From assembly GCF_030445035.2 (NCBI RefSeq), contig NC_080678.1:115422599-115486598 (forward strand): 64,000 nt of DNA, given 5' to 3'. The translations under genes were made by a program, and so were the position numbers. This DNA comes from Dasypus novemcinctus. Lineage: Eukaryota > Chordata > Mammalia > Cingulata > Dasypodidae. Below are positions 1-12,028 of the stretch, piece by piece (position 1 is the stretch's first letter; every line of letters begins with the position of its first letter). The notes under the pieces were generated by a model. The model did no database searches and had not been told where the DNA came from. It worked only from the letters and a program-made list of their open reading frames with translations.

Positions 1-760
1 ATGGGGGTCTACCAGTCCTCCCCAGGGTACGAGTGCGACAGATTCTGGAATAAAGGCCAGGAGGGAGACCTGGGCTAAGCATGTTCATTAACTACTTAGG
101 AAATGAAGTTTACCAGGACCTTGAACATGTTCAATATCCCTCTGCATATGATCTAGAATAGGAAAGAATCATAATCATCATGATATAGGTACAGTACTTA
201 ATACTAATCAAGGGACCAAGTTCCTCTTTGAGTTGCCATTTAATAAATCTAAGCTCCAGGTTTACAATACCATACACATTATCTCTCCATGGGAGCAGGC
301 CATAAAGCCAATTGTGTTTAAGTTCTCCTTGCAGTATTCTGGTGCTCACTGCTCCACTTGTTATGTCCTTCACACAGCCAGCATGCTGCAGCATCATTGA
401 CCCTAGAGAGAAGCTAGGAAGGTAGGTTCCAGTACTCCACTGGCCTGGTGCACTGGTCTTTGGCACTATGAAACAAAGCCAGCCTGGAGGCAATGTCCAT
501 TATACATCTGGCCTTATCCAGCCATTGTTGGCTGTTGCAAGAGCCCAGAACTGCATCATACTCTCCATCCACTTCAGGAGCACAACCAGAGATGTAGTAG
601 ATACCTTTATTGTTTTAGGGGTCAGTGACCAACCTGGCCAATAACTCAAATGGAGAGGAACCATGCAGTGTACTGAAAGTCTGGTTTGAATGTACAAGAG
701 AATTTGACAATACTGAAGTCTATCTCTTAATTTTCATACACTTTCTAAACACTTACAATG
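1..760 (-). other. Unidentified coding-like minus-strand segment
   Basis: Two minus-strand open stretches lie end to end here (131-493 and 500-697), separated only by a stop. A second minus frame also gives a fairly long open run with several Cys and Trp residues. I do not recognise the product. It could be the remains of a retroviral internal region or of a processed gene, or simply chance. There is no clear poly-A tail, target duplication or splice signal to settle it, and the left end is cut by the window edge. Confidence 0.2.
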
Positions 761-1027
761 CAGTTTAAATATACCAGATGAACTTAACTTTTTAGTACTT
801 TGCTTTTTACTTCTATACCTTTACCATGATGGCATCAATTAACAGGTATTTTACTTTAACAGTACAGGAAAACTACTTCATTATTTTATGAAAACTGATT
901 CCCAATGAAATCAAGATCATCTTTGCTTACCACCAGTTGAATATGCAGATTGAGGTGGCCTCTGACAGGTTTCCTCCTATGAAGTTACTTTTGTCATTAA
1001 TATCAATTTAGGTTTCTAATTAGTAAT

Positions 1028-1118
1028 GGCTTCCTGGGGGGTGAGAGGGGTGGGGGTATATGGGGACCTCATATTTTTTTAATGTAACATTAAAAAAATA
1101 AAGATAAAAAATTTAAAA
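1028..1118 (+). repeat. Family R retroposon, 3'-end fragment
   Basis: A G-rich run, then the sequence gacctcatatttttttaatg, then an A-rich tail with AATAAA-like words. The same 3' end closes the longer copies at 12403-13793, 13966-14350 and 20470-20990, so this is a strongly 5'-truncated copy of the same retroposon family. Confidence 0.7.
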
Positions 1119-2500
1119 TTTTAAAAAAGCAATCCTTAGTTGAAAGTAAAAATGAAACAAATGAGCCCAAATGCTATCCACTTGGTGGCTAATCATACAG
1201 CGGAACTATCCCAGGTGACTTTAAAGCATAATAAACCATTAAGGATGTATTCTCAGGACTGAAAGAGTTACTTTAAAAATCAAACTGTTTTCAGTAACCA
1301 ATTTGTTGGTGGCAATGTTGTATTGTGGGATAAACCAAATAGGAGTAATTAAGATGGTAATTGAAGCTGAAATCTTTGGCATTTATATTAGATGTAAGCC
1401 TGATGAAGTTAAATAAGCATCATATAGCTCTGAAAAAAAAAAAGTACTGGCTTCCTGGAATTAGCCATTTCAATGCTTTAGTTTAGAGGAAAACTCCTTA
1501 TAATTAACCATAACCACATAGACTAGTTACTTTACCTTAAAATAAGCTTATTAAATTACAATTAGCAATGAATGAAATTTAATTCATCCATTTAAAAGAG
1601 AGCAGATCTACATTTTTAAATTTCATTAGACATGAACGTAATGACATTGAGCACCTTAAAAATTAATACATAAATGCTAATTTATTTACTTGGTATTTTA
1701 TAAACCTAGGGAGATAACACCTAAGCTAAATAAACTTGAAACTGTGAAAAATCTTAAAAGCATACTGATTGCTAGGTTCTGGAATAATTATGATTGTTTA
1801 CTTTTAAAGATCTTTCTATAGCTTTCAAAGACTTTACTTATTGAAATTTGGTAATAGGATTATTAACCACAGTTATTTTAAGGCATTAAAAGGTTTAAAT
1901 TGGGAATTACAGGAAAACTCATTCTTAATTCCCCAGTCTAGAAGATAGAGTTTTAATCTGTCCCACCTCATCCTTCCACCACAGTTCTTGCAAAGAGAGG
2001 GCCCTGTGGGTCAGGCAAGTTAGAGTTTAGGAAAAACTTTTTCCTTTCCAAATAGTTTCTATATTTAGATTTCTATGTGACCCTCCCATCCTTCTCAGCC
2101 TAATTTGGGCTCCAGGAATACTTATTCACATGTATAACAGCATATTTGATTTTATACTTTGAATAGAGCTTTTTTAAGAATTTTCATTTGTTAACTTAAT
2201 ATTACTATCTCAGTGTATGAAGATATATACTGATCAATTAGGCAGACATGAATAGAATTTGACATAGAAACACACAACTCATTGTTATGATTTTCATTTT
2301 CTTACAAAGTAAGTTTAACTGTAAAATAACACTTAAAAGATCTCTTGAAGGCTATTTCTAATTAATTTGCATTGTGACTATGCAGTTTTGCACAGGTTTT
2401 GTTCTTTAATTATTGGCTTATAACCAAAAATATCCCAATGTTTTAAGGTACACTTTTCCTTTACTTCAGAACTTTGCTTATTTCCCACTTTGACTTTGGT
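1119..2500. other. AT-rich unique sequence, no gene seen
   Basis: No open frame, exon with splice sites, RNA gene or recognisable repeat could be supported. The composition is AT-rich with scattered short A and T runs. Confidence 0.5.
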
Positions 2501-2817
2501 AGACCTTAGATGAAGAACACTACTTCCAGTATATGCTCTCCGAGGTCATTGTAGTCTCAGGGAAGCCTCGTTTTTCTCATGACTTGCTGTTTTTAGGAAT
2601 CCCAACACTAGATGTGGGAGGCTTCCCCAACTTCGCAGTCCTTGGAGATAACAGGACTCTGGTGGCTGCTAGACTGGAAGAGTGGACATTCAACTCTGAG
2701 GGTCAAGAATTCTCTCAGGCAGCAATTTAGTCCACACTTGGAGCCATTGGAGAAAGAAGGGTCACTAGGAATGTCTTAGGTTTGCTTTCTCCTGAGCCAT
2801 AGGGGACAGAAGTTGTC

Positions 2818-3012
2818 ATGAAATAACAATAAGCAAAGGCAAGGGGTGAGGCTAGACCTGGAGTAACCATAAACAAAGGCAAACTCAGTTTATAATTATC
2901 ACAAAAGCTGAAGTCTAAGGGCTAGGTGAAACTAGTTACAAAATAACCATAATCAAAGGTAAGTTTAGTTTAAGATTGCCATGACAATAGCTGAAGTCTA
3001 GGCTACATCCAC
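2818..3012 (+). repeat. Imperfect tandem duplication, units about 75-80 bp
   Basis: The block around 2862-2935 (ccataaacaaaggcaaactc ... gctgaagtctaaggg) recurs at about 2936-3010 (ccataatcaaaggtaagttt ... gctgaagtctaggct). A partial third unit starts at about 2818 (caataagcaaaggcaagg). Such short tandem units are common in LTR U3 regions, but I could not define LTR ends here. Confidence 0.6.
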
Positions 3013-3064
3013 CCAGTTATAGAAATTTCAGGTATTATCCTTCTTTGTAACATAAAGGCATCTA

Positions 3065-3425
3065 GGGGAAGCAGATATGGCTCAAGTGATTGGGCTCCTG
3101 TCTACCATATGGGAGGTCCAGTGTTCAATTCCTGGGGCCTCCTTGTGTAGGCAAGCTGGCCCATGCAGTGAGCTGGCCTGCACAGGAGTGCTGCCCCATC
3201 AAGATGATGCAACAAAAAGAGACACAGAGGAAAAAAAAATGAGAGATGCTGCAGACCAGGGAGCTGAGGTGGCACAGGAGTTTGAGCACCTCTCTCCCAC
3301 TCTGGAAGGTTGCAGGATTGGTTTCTGGTGCCACCTATAGAGAAGACAAGGAGACACGGAAGAATGCACAGCAAATGGATATGGGAGGGGTTGTAAATAA
3401 ATAAATCTTTTTAAAAAAGGCATTT
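3065..3425 (+). mobile_element. DAS-type tRNA-derived SINE
   Basis: The head begins ggggaagcagatatggctca and resembles a tRNA gene, with a box A-like part (tggctcaagtgattggg) and a box B-like part (gtgttcaattcctg). It ends in taaataaataaatcttttta and A-rich DNA. The layout matches the copies at 17524-17850 and 29274-29703. This xenarthran SINE class depends on L1 enzymes for movement. A short second tRNA-like segment about 200 bp downstream (gaaggttgcaggattggttt) fits the dimer-like form also seen at 17524. Confidence 0.85.
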
Positions 3426-4003
3426 ATATAATGATCTTAACTCTTAGTTACAGTTTCTAATAAGTTTTTACTTTAAAGGAAATTGGGTACTTTTATTAAC
3501 TAAGTCATAAGAATTTTATTAGTAACAGCTTTGCTAAGTTTTTCTGCTTTTCTAGCAGTTAGACCAGTTTCACTGTGATTTATACATCAAATCCAATTGC
3601 AATACAATATTGACATTTAAAGATTCATTTTTAGGTTAACATTCACCGTTATCCAATTTGTAACTGGTGAATCAAAAATTTTGTTTTCTAGGCACAAGCA
3701 GACTGATAAACACAGATTTAAAAGTTAAACACAAAGTTAAGCACAGATTAAAACAGAATTTTATACCCTCAGCATTTTCTAGGAACTTTTTAATCTTAAT
3801 TGATGACAGATGAGGAGTTTAGTAAATGGCTTAGCTCTTGATCCCCATTCACATCCCTTATTAGGCACAACTGAGTTTAAAACTGAGAAGGCTGATTCTA
3901 AAAGGGAATCAATGAAAGTTTGAGGTGCATTTTCTCATTTTCTTTAAGGAGACATGGTCACGTGGCTTCTGGCCCTCAGATCTCTCTCTTCTCTTTTAAC
4001 AGG
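3426..4003. other. Unique sequence, nothing recognised
   Basis: AT-rich DNA between the SINE and the solo LTR. It has no convincing open frame or repeat. The last five bases (acagg, 3999-4003) are the left target-site duplication of the following LTR. Confidence 0.5.
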
Positions 4004-4577
4004 TGTAGCACTTTGATATGGTTTATGAATTCCAAAAATAGATATTGGATCATGTTTGTAAACTGGTCTGTATCTGCGCATGATTAAATTATGATTAGGG
4101 CTTTGATTGGGGCACATCAGTAGGACACTGAATCCCCACTTCCTTGGGGGGTAAGATCACAGATAGAACTATATAGCAGAGCAGAGAAGTTAGTTGGAGT
4201 TTTGATGCTGGAGTTTTGAGCTGGAGCCTGGGAAGTAAACACACAGAGGTGCAGTGCAGCTGAGCCCAGAGAAAATCAAGCCTTGAGGAGAAAGACAGAA
4301 CTGGTTGCCTGAGAGTCTGCAGCTGGTCTAGTGCAGAAAACAGAGGAGATGAGCCTGGAGAGAAATGAACCCCAGGAAGAGAGGAACCCAGGAAGCCTGA
4401 ACCCTGGCAGACTTCAGCAGCCATCTTGCTCCAACACGTGGCAAAGACTTTGGTGAGGGAAGTAAATTATACTTTATGGCTTGGTAACTGTAAGCTTTTA
4501 TCCCAAATAAATACCCTATATAAAAAACAACCAATTTCTGGTATTTTGCATCAGTACCCCTTTGGCTGACTGATACA
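4004..4577 (+). mobile_element. Solo LTR, ERVL/MaLR-like (copy 1)
   Basis: The element starts TGTAGCAC and ends TGATACA. It is flanked by a perfect 5-bp duplication, acagg, at 3999-4003 and 4578-4582. A TG...CA outline with a 5-bp duplication and an end like TAATACA fits the ERVL/MaLR class of LTR. The polyadenylation region is visible near the right end (aataaatacc followed by tataaa). A second copy at 11334-11876 aligns over its whole length, so the family is real. No internal retroviral sequence adjoins it, so it is a solo LTR. The family name is not known to me. Confidence 0.8.
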
Positions 4578-4582
4578 ACAGG

Positions 4583-5935
4583 TTTTACTGGAATTCAGGG
4601 TCCTATTCAGAGGCTGCTTTTGGCTATACAGTGGCCAAGTAGACCAGCAGTAGCAAGTTTTCCCAGTCTCTGAGAAGACAGCCCTATGGGGAGCCTGCTG
4701 GTAGGTTAGCGACCATGCCTATTATTCTAGGAAGAATGAAGAAGCACCTTTAAGCTGACTGACCTGGTGTCCCAGAGTCTAAATCTGATTAAAAATTTTT
4801 ACCACTCCAAATCATTTGGAGCTGCTTCTCTGGTCTCAACATCCTGAGAATTTAATCCAGAGCCCTGTCCACAGGCACCCCATGGCCAACCTAGGTCTTG
4901 GGAGATGCCTGAATCCCAAATTCAGGCCAAATCACTGAAGCTGAATTTGTGGGAGACATTAGAAACAGCTACCCAAACTGAAGCACTCGATCCATTTAAG
5001 TCTTGGGGGATGTTTGGCTGCTCTCCAAACTAAAGTGATCAAGCACTTAAGTCTTGGGGGACATCCAGAGTTACTGCCCCAATTCCCAGCACCCCTGGCA
5101 TTCCAGGATCTAATCTTTGGGGACATTTGGCTGCTCTGGTTCCCACCACACTGGGAATTATGGAGCCCTTGGGAGATGCCCAGACTAGATTCTGAACTGA
5201 GGCTACCAGGATGTGCACGGGATTCCTCCTGTAAAAGGGGCTAAGAAACCTCTTTTTCCACCTCTTCTTAGAGAGGTCATAAGAAGTAGTCTTACTTTAT
5301 GCCTCTACTGCCTGGGAGTTTCCCAGTTAAACCAGCCATCAAAGGCCTTTAAAAGATTGGAGATCCACTGTTCCAGCTAACAGGCCTTGGGGCCCTGAAG
5401 CAGCCTGAGACTGGGAGCAAAACTTCCCTAGCAAATGTATTTTTAGGTTCTAAGACATTACAAAGCATTTTACAAACCTAAAATGAGAAATTCAGTAGTA
5501 GGAAGTGGGAAGATTAAGTGTGGAATTGTGGTGTTAGGGACAGCCCCTGGTGCATGACCCCCCCCCCCGGGAAAGGGATCACGGGCCACCCCATGGCACC
5601 CACCTTGGCCCTGCCTGCCACCACCTTCCCACTGCATATCAGACCAGGGAGCCAGTATGGTGGGTCGGAAGGTGGGCCAGTGAGGCTCAGATGTGTGGGG
5701 AGATGCAAGCCCTCAGTCCTCTGCCACGGCACTGCCACTGTGCCCCTGCCTCCTGGCCAGGGTCAGGTCAAGAGGTCCAACCCCATGACCCCCTCCCTCA
5801 GCCTGGACTTACGTCCTGTGGGGGCCCATAGGGGAACCCGCCTAAAATAGATAACCAAAAGAAGGCACTGAACAGGCTGTAATTCATAGTTTAGACTCAC
5901 TAGTACCTCTTCCTCCTGGCTGGCTCACCAAAGTA
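4583..5935. other. Unique sequence with a C8 tract, no gene seen
   Basis: Moderately GC-rich DNA. Open frames around 5014-5244 and 5518-5850 have no recognisable product, no splice framing and no homology that I can name. Loosely repeated phrases (cttgggggatgtttggctgc, cttgggggacatccagag, cttgggagatgcc) recur between 4890 and 5185 and suggest an old degenerate internal repeat. Confidence 0.4.
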
Positions 5936-6240
5936 TGTTGCTGGATTTTCTCTAGGTTCTTGGTTATGTTACAAAAAAAGAATTTTAAGTACTTGCTGGT
6001 TTAGTTAGGCCAGTGGTTTATTAAGAAAATAAGAGAAGAGAAATGGGAGAAAATAACAGATTGTGGGTCCAGGTATACTTATGGGTTGGTCCAGGCAGAG
6101 AGAGGAAAAGGGGGAAAAAAAGGGTAAAAAGGGCTGATTTACAGATTACAAGTCCCCAGGTCCACTTGAGTGCTAATCATGGCAGGGAAAGAAAGGGCAA
6201 AACAGGCAATTTGGTCTCTGAACTTTCTCTTTAAACCATT
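5936..6240. repeat. Interspersed repeat, pair of 63758-64000
   Basis: This block aligns along most of its length with the right edge of the window. Shared landmarks are gctggattttctctaggttctt, a taatttattcag/tggtttattaag region and gggagaaaataacagatt, followed by ccaggt. An AATAAA word reads on the minus strand at the ttatt position, so it could be an LTR lying antisense. Further sequence to about 6500 may belong to the same element, but the partner is cut off by the window edge. Confidence 0.6.
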
Positions 6241-8835
6241 AATTACTCCACCCCTTTGCTAATGTTGGGGGAGAAATCCCAGTAGTTTGCAGTTTTGATT
6301 GGTTATCCCACCTGTCAATCCCCCTGGAGGGCCCAATGACAAGTCCCCTTGAGAGTATCTGGGACTTTTCCTTGATCCCAGATGAAATCCTGTTCTGAAT
6401 GGGGGTTTTGCGGGGTTCTTCCAGCAGCCGTCTTGTGGGGTCTCCATGGCCACGTTTCACGACCCTGGTTTCCTGCTAGGTCCCAGATCTGTCTCTTCAC
6501 TTCCTCATCTAGCCTGCCTCACTTGCCTGTCTTCTGGGCCATGTCTGTGCCATTGGTTGGCTCCAGCTTCAGTGATCCTCCCACACGGCTGGGGCTCCCA
6601 CTTGAACTAGGTCTCTGACTGCAAATGCCCTTCCTGTAGAAAAGGCAGCCTGGTGATTGTGTTAGAAGTCCTTTAGGGAAATGTTGCCCACATGTTTGAA
6701 TGGGACCAAAATTCAAATTCCAGCACAGGCCCCCTTCGTTTGAGTCCTTCTGCAGATTTTGCTGCACGCCACCCCCTAGTGTCCACCTGGGTCAGCTCTG
6801 GGACCCTGGTGGAAGGATGTGAGGGCCCTGGCCTCCTCCAGTGAGACGATAGGCCCACCTGGTGGAAGCACCTGTGCCCTTACTCCTGAGAGACTGGTCC
6901 TTCTGGCCCCTTCTCCATGCATGGTGGTCACAGCCGAGTGGGACTGATCTCACCAGGCAGCCTCAGGCCAGGACACCAAGTACGTCTGACATTGAACATC
7001 CCAGGGAGAAAAGCCAGAAGTCACCTCTGCAAGGTGAGGCTCCTTGGGAGGTGACCCAGGGAAGACCAGGCTGACGTCCCAAAGTGCTGCAAGACTTAGC
7101 CCCAATGGTGGGGAGGGGGTGCAAGAGGCGTCTGAAAGCCTGAGCTGCTGAGCGACAGCCCAGCATGCAGCTGGGGAACTTGGGTGTCAGGCCCTGGGAG
7201 AGGGGTGGTGCTAGAAGGGTTTCTAGTAGGGAGGTCAACCCCTGACAGAAACTTCTGGAAGAGCTCTGGAATAGGGTGCGGTGGGGATGGAAGGGGCAGA
7301 AGCAGAGGCAGGAACACCTCTGGGAAGGGAGTGGAGAGAGGAGGGCTGATGTGAGAGCCACTCAGGAGGACTCCCTATGAGTGGACACTCTTTGTAAACT
7401 TTGAACAAGAGGCTCTGCAGACGACTAGCCAGACCCAGGCACTGGGGTAGGTGCACAGGAGAAGAGGTTGCCCTGCCTTGCATGTTGCTGTGGCTTGATC
7501 AGTTTCACAGATGGGGTCCTCCAGGCCCGTGGCCATATCAAGATGGAGCTGACCTGGGGTGGGGAGCAGGACAACTTAGGAGGAGGCTGGGGGGCGGTTG
7601 GGGGAGAAAGGATGAGGTGACCACACCCGGCATGAGTTGCCTCTCTGACCTGACGCCCATCTCCCTGCTCATTCTGTCTCAGTAACATAGGCTGGGCCAG
7701 GTCACCTGCAGAGCCGGCTCTAAAATTTTAGGAGGGAATTTAATTCTGGCCCAGAGTTCAGAAAGCACACAGCACTTGATCAAACTTTGAGGATGGGTGG
7801 GTTTTGACAGGTGGTCATGGGGAGAAGGGATACCACCCAAGTGGTTAGTGGGCAGAAGGTGGACAGTGTTTTAGATGGAAGTATTCTGCAGCTTGGACAA
7901 AATGTGAATTCCAAGAGGGACTATATCTATTCCCTCAATTTCACAGGACAGAAAGTTGGTCCAAGACAAACTGCCAGGCAGATGAAAATGTGTCTGCATT
8001 TTACAGCAAAGAGCTATTCAACAGTCACTGGGTGTCATTTAAAATGCAATTTGGAAGGAAAAGAAAATGCACAAGCTCTGTGGTTGCCATATGATTGGCC
8101 TAGACAAAGTGACTGGACATAGTGGGCCTTGTGTGACATTAGGCTCAGGGTCCACCTCCTCATGGCTATCCAGCAAGCATTATCTAGGTACCTAGTATGT
8201 GCAGAAAAGTGATGGAGAAAATTCCATCTGCCCCTGGGACATGCCAGATGGGCACTGTGAGCAAAGGGACATTATACTGGGGCAGGGCAGCATGTGGAGG
8301 GTCAGTTATACTAGGGTGGAAATGGCCAGCTTCAATACACTGCCCTTGTGTCAACACAACTGACCCAAGAAATGAGATGCTTTAAAACAGGATGAACCCA
8401 GATAGACCCTCTCTCTTTGAATAAGGAAACCTGGGTTCTGGAAAGGCAAGCAGGAGTGGGGTCAAGGTTCCCAGGAAACCATGAGCAGAAACCTGGACAC
8501 AGCTGGAACATTCATCATCGAGGGTGGGGGGCCTCTTATTTCCCCTCACACTTGTCTTCACTCATCTATCCTCCCCTCGTTAACTACTTAATGAGTGCCT
8601 GCTTCATGCCAGTGTGTTCTAGGTGCACCCCACCATCCAGAATTGACAAATATTAACATTTTCTCATCTTTGTGTCATCATTTTATAATAAAAGAAAAAC
8701 ATTAGAGATGAAGTTGAAATTTTTTCTGTCCCCTAGGAATTTGGAATATGTACTTCCAGTCCAGGATGGTGTAATTTAACTTTAAGATAGAGCTTGTGTA
8801 TAGCATCATTTTCTGTGGTGTTCAAATAAGTACTT
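6241..8835. other. Unique sequence, no gene seen; MIR-like scrap at 8575-8640
   Basis: Mixed-composition DNA without a supportable exon. Several open frames of 60-130 codons overlap each other on both strands and look like chance. At 8575-8640 the words taatgagtgcctgcttcatg resemble a short MIR core fragment in plus orientation. Confidence 0.4.
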
Positions 8836-9563
8836 AGGAAGTATATCAGTCAGGGTTCTTGGACTCTTCCAGGTGAACCATGCTTGAAGGATGTTGTCTT
8901 TGAGAACAGTGTCTGAAAGGATGCCTCAGCGCTGCTTCCAGGAGGCACCCCTGGTACCACCCAGCCGCACCTTCCACAGGTGAGAACTACGCGGGGCTGC
9001 CACCCGCTCCACCACTAGCTCTCCAGTATCTTCCCATAAATCTGGAGCCAGTGGGTCATGTATCCTTAACTTCCTCCACTCTATTTTTATTTTTTAAATT
9101 ATTATTTTTTACGATACATAGATTTCCTCCACTCTTCATCTGTTTTCTTTTGCCTTCAGCAGCACCTCCTGGTTAGGAGCCTTTATTTAGATTTTATCCA
9201 GTTACTCTGGATGTATGGGAATCTGTCCAGTGATCTGGTGGTACAGAATTCTTGGAGTCCATCAGTTTTTATCATCAGGCAGGCAGCACTGGGCTGTCCT
9301 GGAGAACACCAACATTCTGACCCTGAGTGTTTCAATTGCATTTTTCCTGATAGGACCCATGGTTCCAGAAAATATTGGAACCTCCTTTTTGCCTGCTCCC
9401 TCCACTTTTATGTATTTGTCTTTATATATATATTGTTTCATTTAGGCAGCTGTTACTTGTTCTGTTATTTATAGTCAAATCCAAGTGACTTAATCTTTAA
9501 CTGTTGGATATTGAATATTGCATGCTGAATATTTACAGTGAATCAGAGGTTTACAGTTTAATA

Positions 9564-10355
9564 TCATGAAAGAGTTACAATGACATTTGATAAAATCAGT
9601 TGTTGGTTTTTTAAGTCCTTATAAAAATCATTGATCTTAACCTGGTAACTTGAGGGAAACCAGCAGCCAGCTTCAAACTTAGCTGTGAGATTAGGAATAA
9701 AGTCAACGAGGCCCTCTGTGATGGTTTGAAGATTTTTATGAATCCCAAGAAGAGGAAGGTTATGTTTTGAGCTAATCCATTCCCGTAGGTGTGAGACCCT
9801 CAGTGGGTGTGACTCAGCTTGAGTCTCTGTCCTCTCGCTGGGTCTGATACAAACGGAAACCCACACAGGAAAAGGGGTTCTGCCACTGTGACCCAGCCCC
9901 CGGAGAGCGGGGACTCTGGATTCACCTGAAGCTGCAGAAAGGCGGAGAAGCCTCAAGAGCCCGAGAGGAGGCCCAGCAGGAGACAGGCCCTGGGCCTGGC
10001 CACCCACAGCCGAGCTCAGGGGGGTGGAGGCTGTGGGGGGGAGGCAGGGCCTGGCGGAGGCCGCCGTCTTCACCGCCTGGCAGGATGCTGGGCTCACCAG
10101 TGGCTGGCTTGGGTGAGAAAGCACCTGACGGTGCCTCGACTCGGACATTTCACGGCCTTGGGGAACAGCTTCCAGCTCAGCCCGCAGCATGGCCCCGTCT
10201 GAGCCCAGCCACGCTGTGAGCCAGGAGGGGCTGCACAGAGCCTCCCCTGGCTGCAGGGCCCGCGCCCACTTCCCTGCGTGCCCAGAAACCCTGAGCTTTC
10301 TGGAAGCGTGACAAGGTTCCCTGGCGATTCGGCTGCTGGGGTCACTTTCAAACAC
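9564..10355 (-). other. Unexplained minus-strand open frame, 263 codons
   Basis: An open frame of 263 codons runs leftward and ends at 9564. Its C-terminal third has a balanced, protein-like composition with mixed hydrophobic and charged residues (for example NLTAKFEAGCWFPSS). Its N-terminal two thirds are rich in Pro, Ser, Arg and Ala, as expected from GC-rich noise. I recognise no domain. There is no visible promoter, poly-A tail or splice framing. It could be part of a retrocopy, a terminal exon of an unknown gene, or chance. Confidence 0.2.
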
Positions 10356-10771
10356 TACAGTGTTTGTTCATCAAAAGACGCCACTCAAGAGAGTGAAGAG
10401 CAGGGCCCAGAGAGGAAGGGGGTATCTGCTGCCTGCATCCCTGGCACAAGGCAGGTGTCCAGAATATAAAAAGGACCTCTGCAGAAAGAGAAGGGGAGAC
10501 GGACGGGCAGGTGATGGGCAGAGGGCTCGCAGAGGTGGTCTGGGGGTCCTGAGAGACTCGAGGTTCTTGGAGCAGGTGACGAGGCGCTTGGCATCTCCTC
10601 TCCACAGGGAAGGGCAAATTCAAGCCACACGCTGCCTAGAATGGCTACAATTAAGCAAACTGATGGGAGAGAAATCCTTACAGTCTTTCTGGAAAACTAA
10701 CAGTTTGGCAGCATCAACTTAAAACTGAGCCTTTGCATATGACATGGCAAGTGCGCGTGTAGCTGAGACAT

Positions 10772-11280
10772 TTTCATATATGTCTTTTTATCATGTTGAG
10801 GAAATTTCCTTCTATTCCTAGCATTCTGGTTTTTTTTTTAATCAAAAAAGGGTGCTGCATTTTGTCAAATGCCTCTTCTGCATCAATTGAGATGATGGGT
10901 TTTTCTTTTATTCTGTTAGGTGGTGTATTACGTTCATTTATTTTCTTATGCTGCGCTACCCTTGAATACTAGGCATAAGTCCCACTTGATCATCGCATAT
11001 AACTCTTTTAATATGCTGTTGGATTCTGTTTGCTAGTATTTTGTTGAGGATTTTTGCATCTCTATTGATAAGATATATTGTCTGTAATTTTCTTTTCCTG
11101 TGGTATCTTTATCTGGCTCTGGTATAAGGGTGACATTAGCCTTGTAAAATAAATTAGGGAGTATTTCCTCTTCAATTTTTTGGAAGAGTTTGAGCAGAAT
11201 TGGAGTTAACTCTTGGAATGTTTGGTAGAATTCCCCTGTGAAGCCATCAGGTCATGGGCTTTTCTTTTTTGGGAGATTTT
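10772..11280 (-). mobile_element. Antisense L1 ORF2 fragment (segment 1 of a nested L1)
   Basis: Read on the minus strand, this is the reverse-transcriptase half of L1 ORF2. The plus-strand words tgcatcaattgagatgatgg and gtagaattcccctgtgaagc are the usual antisense signatures. It carries many stops. The L1 is broken at about 11280 by another insertion and resumes at about 12029: gggagattttt at the left break recurs as ggagatttttt at the right. Confidence 0.75.
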
Positions 11281-12028
11281 TAAAATTAATTTTTATTAGA
11301 GAAGTTGTGAGCTTACAGAACAATCATGCATAATATAGCAGTTTGATATGGTTATGAATTCCAAAAATAGATATTGGATTATGTTTGTAATCAGTCTGTA
11401 CCTGGGCGTGATTAAGTTATGATTAGGGCTTTGATTGGGCCACGTCATTAGGGTGTTGACTCACAGAAAAAGGCATGGCAAAGGACAGAGTTGTAGGTTT
11501 TCTGATGTTGGAGTTTTGATGTTGGAGTTTGATGCTCAAGTTTTAAGCTGAAGCCCTGGGAAGTAAGCTCACAGAGGAAAGAAGCCAGCCCCAGGAAGAG
11601 AGGAACACTGAGACCAGGAAGAAGCAAGCCCTGGGAAGAGAGGAACCCTGAACCCAGAGAGAAGCAAGACCCTAGAAGAGAGGAACCCAGGAAGCCTGAA
11701 CCCTCTCAGATGTTGGCAGCCATCTTGCTCCAACACGTGGCAAAAGACTTTGGTGAAGAAGTAACTTATGCTTTATGGCCTGGTATCTGTAAGTGCCTAC
11801 CCCAAATAAATACCCTTTATAAAAACCAACCAATTTCTGGTATGTTGCATCAGCACTCCTTTGGCTGACTAATACACATAATGTGCAGAATTCCCATACA
11901 TCACCCCTCCAACACCCTACATTGTTGTGGTATATTTGTTATGAATTATGAAAGAACATCATCAGACTATTACAACTATGGTCCACAGCATACACTTCAT
12001 ATATTTTTTCCATACACCCCCTTGTTAG
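11281..12028 (-). mobile_element. L1 tail-like fragment inserted in the antisense L1, itself split by a solo LTR
   Basis: The plus strand starts with a T-rich stretch, as expected of a minus-strand poly-A retroposon. It continues with agaagttgtgagcttacaga and, after the LTR, with gtgcagaattcccatacatc. Its ends share about 10-11 bp with the interrupted L1 (ggagattttt), which acts as the target-site duplication. Similar sequence recurs at 13794-13965. The solo LTR at 11334-11876 sits inside it and is therefore younger. Confidence 0.6.
11334..11876 (+). mobile_element. Solo LTR, ERVL/MaLR-like (copy 2)
   Basis: This aligns with the LTR at 4004-4577 throughout, including tatgaattccaaaaatagat near the start and tttggctgactaataca at the end. 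It is bounded by a perfect 5-bp duplication, cataa (11329-11333 and 11877-11881). The first bases read TATAGCAG rather than TGTAGCA-, so the terminal TG has changed to TA. A run of purine-rich near-repeats in the middle (aagagaggaaccctgaaccc and relatives) marks an internal tandem expansion. Confidence 0.8.
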
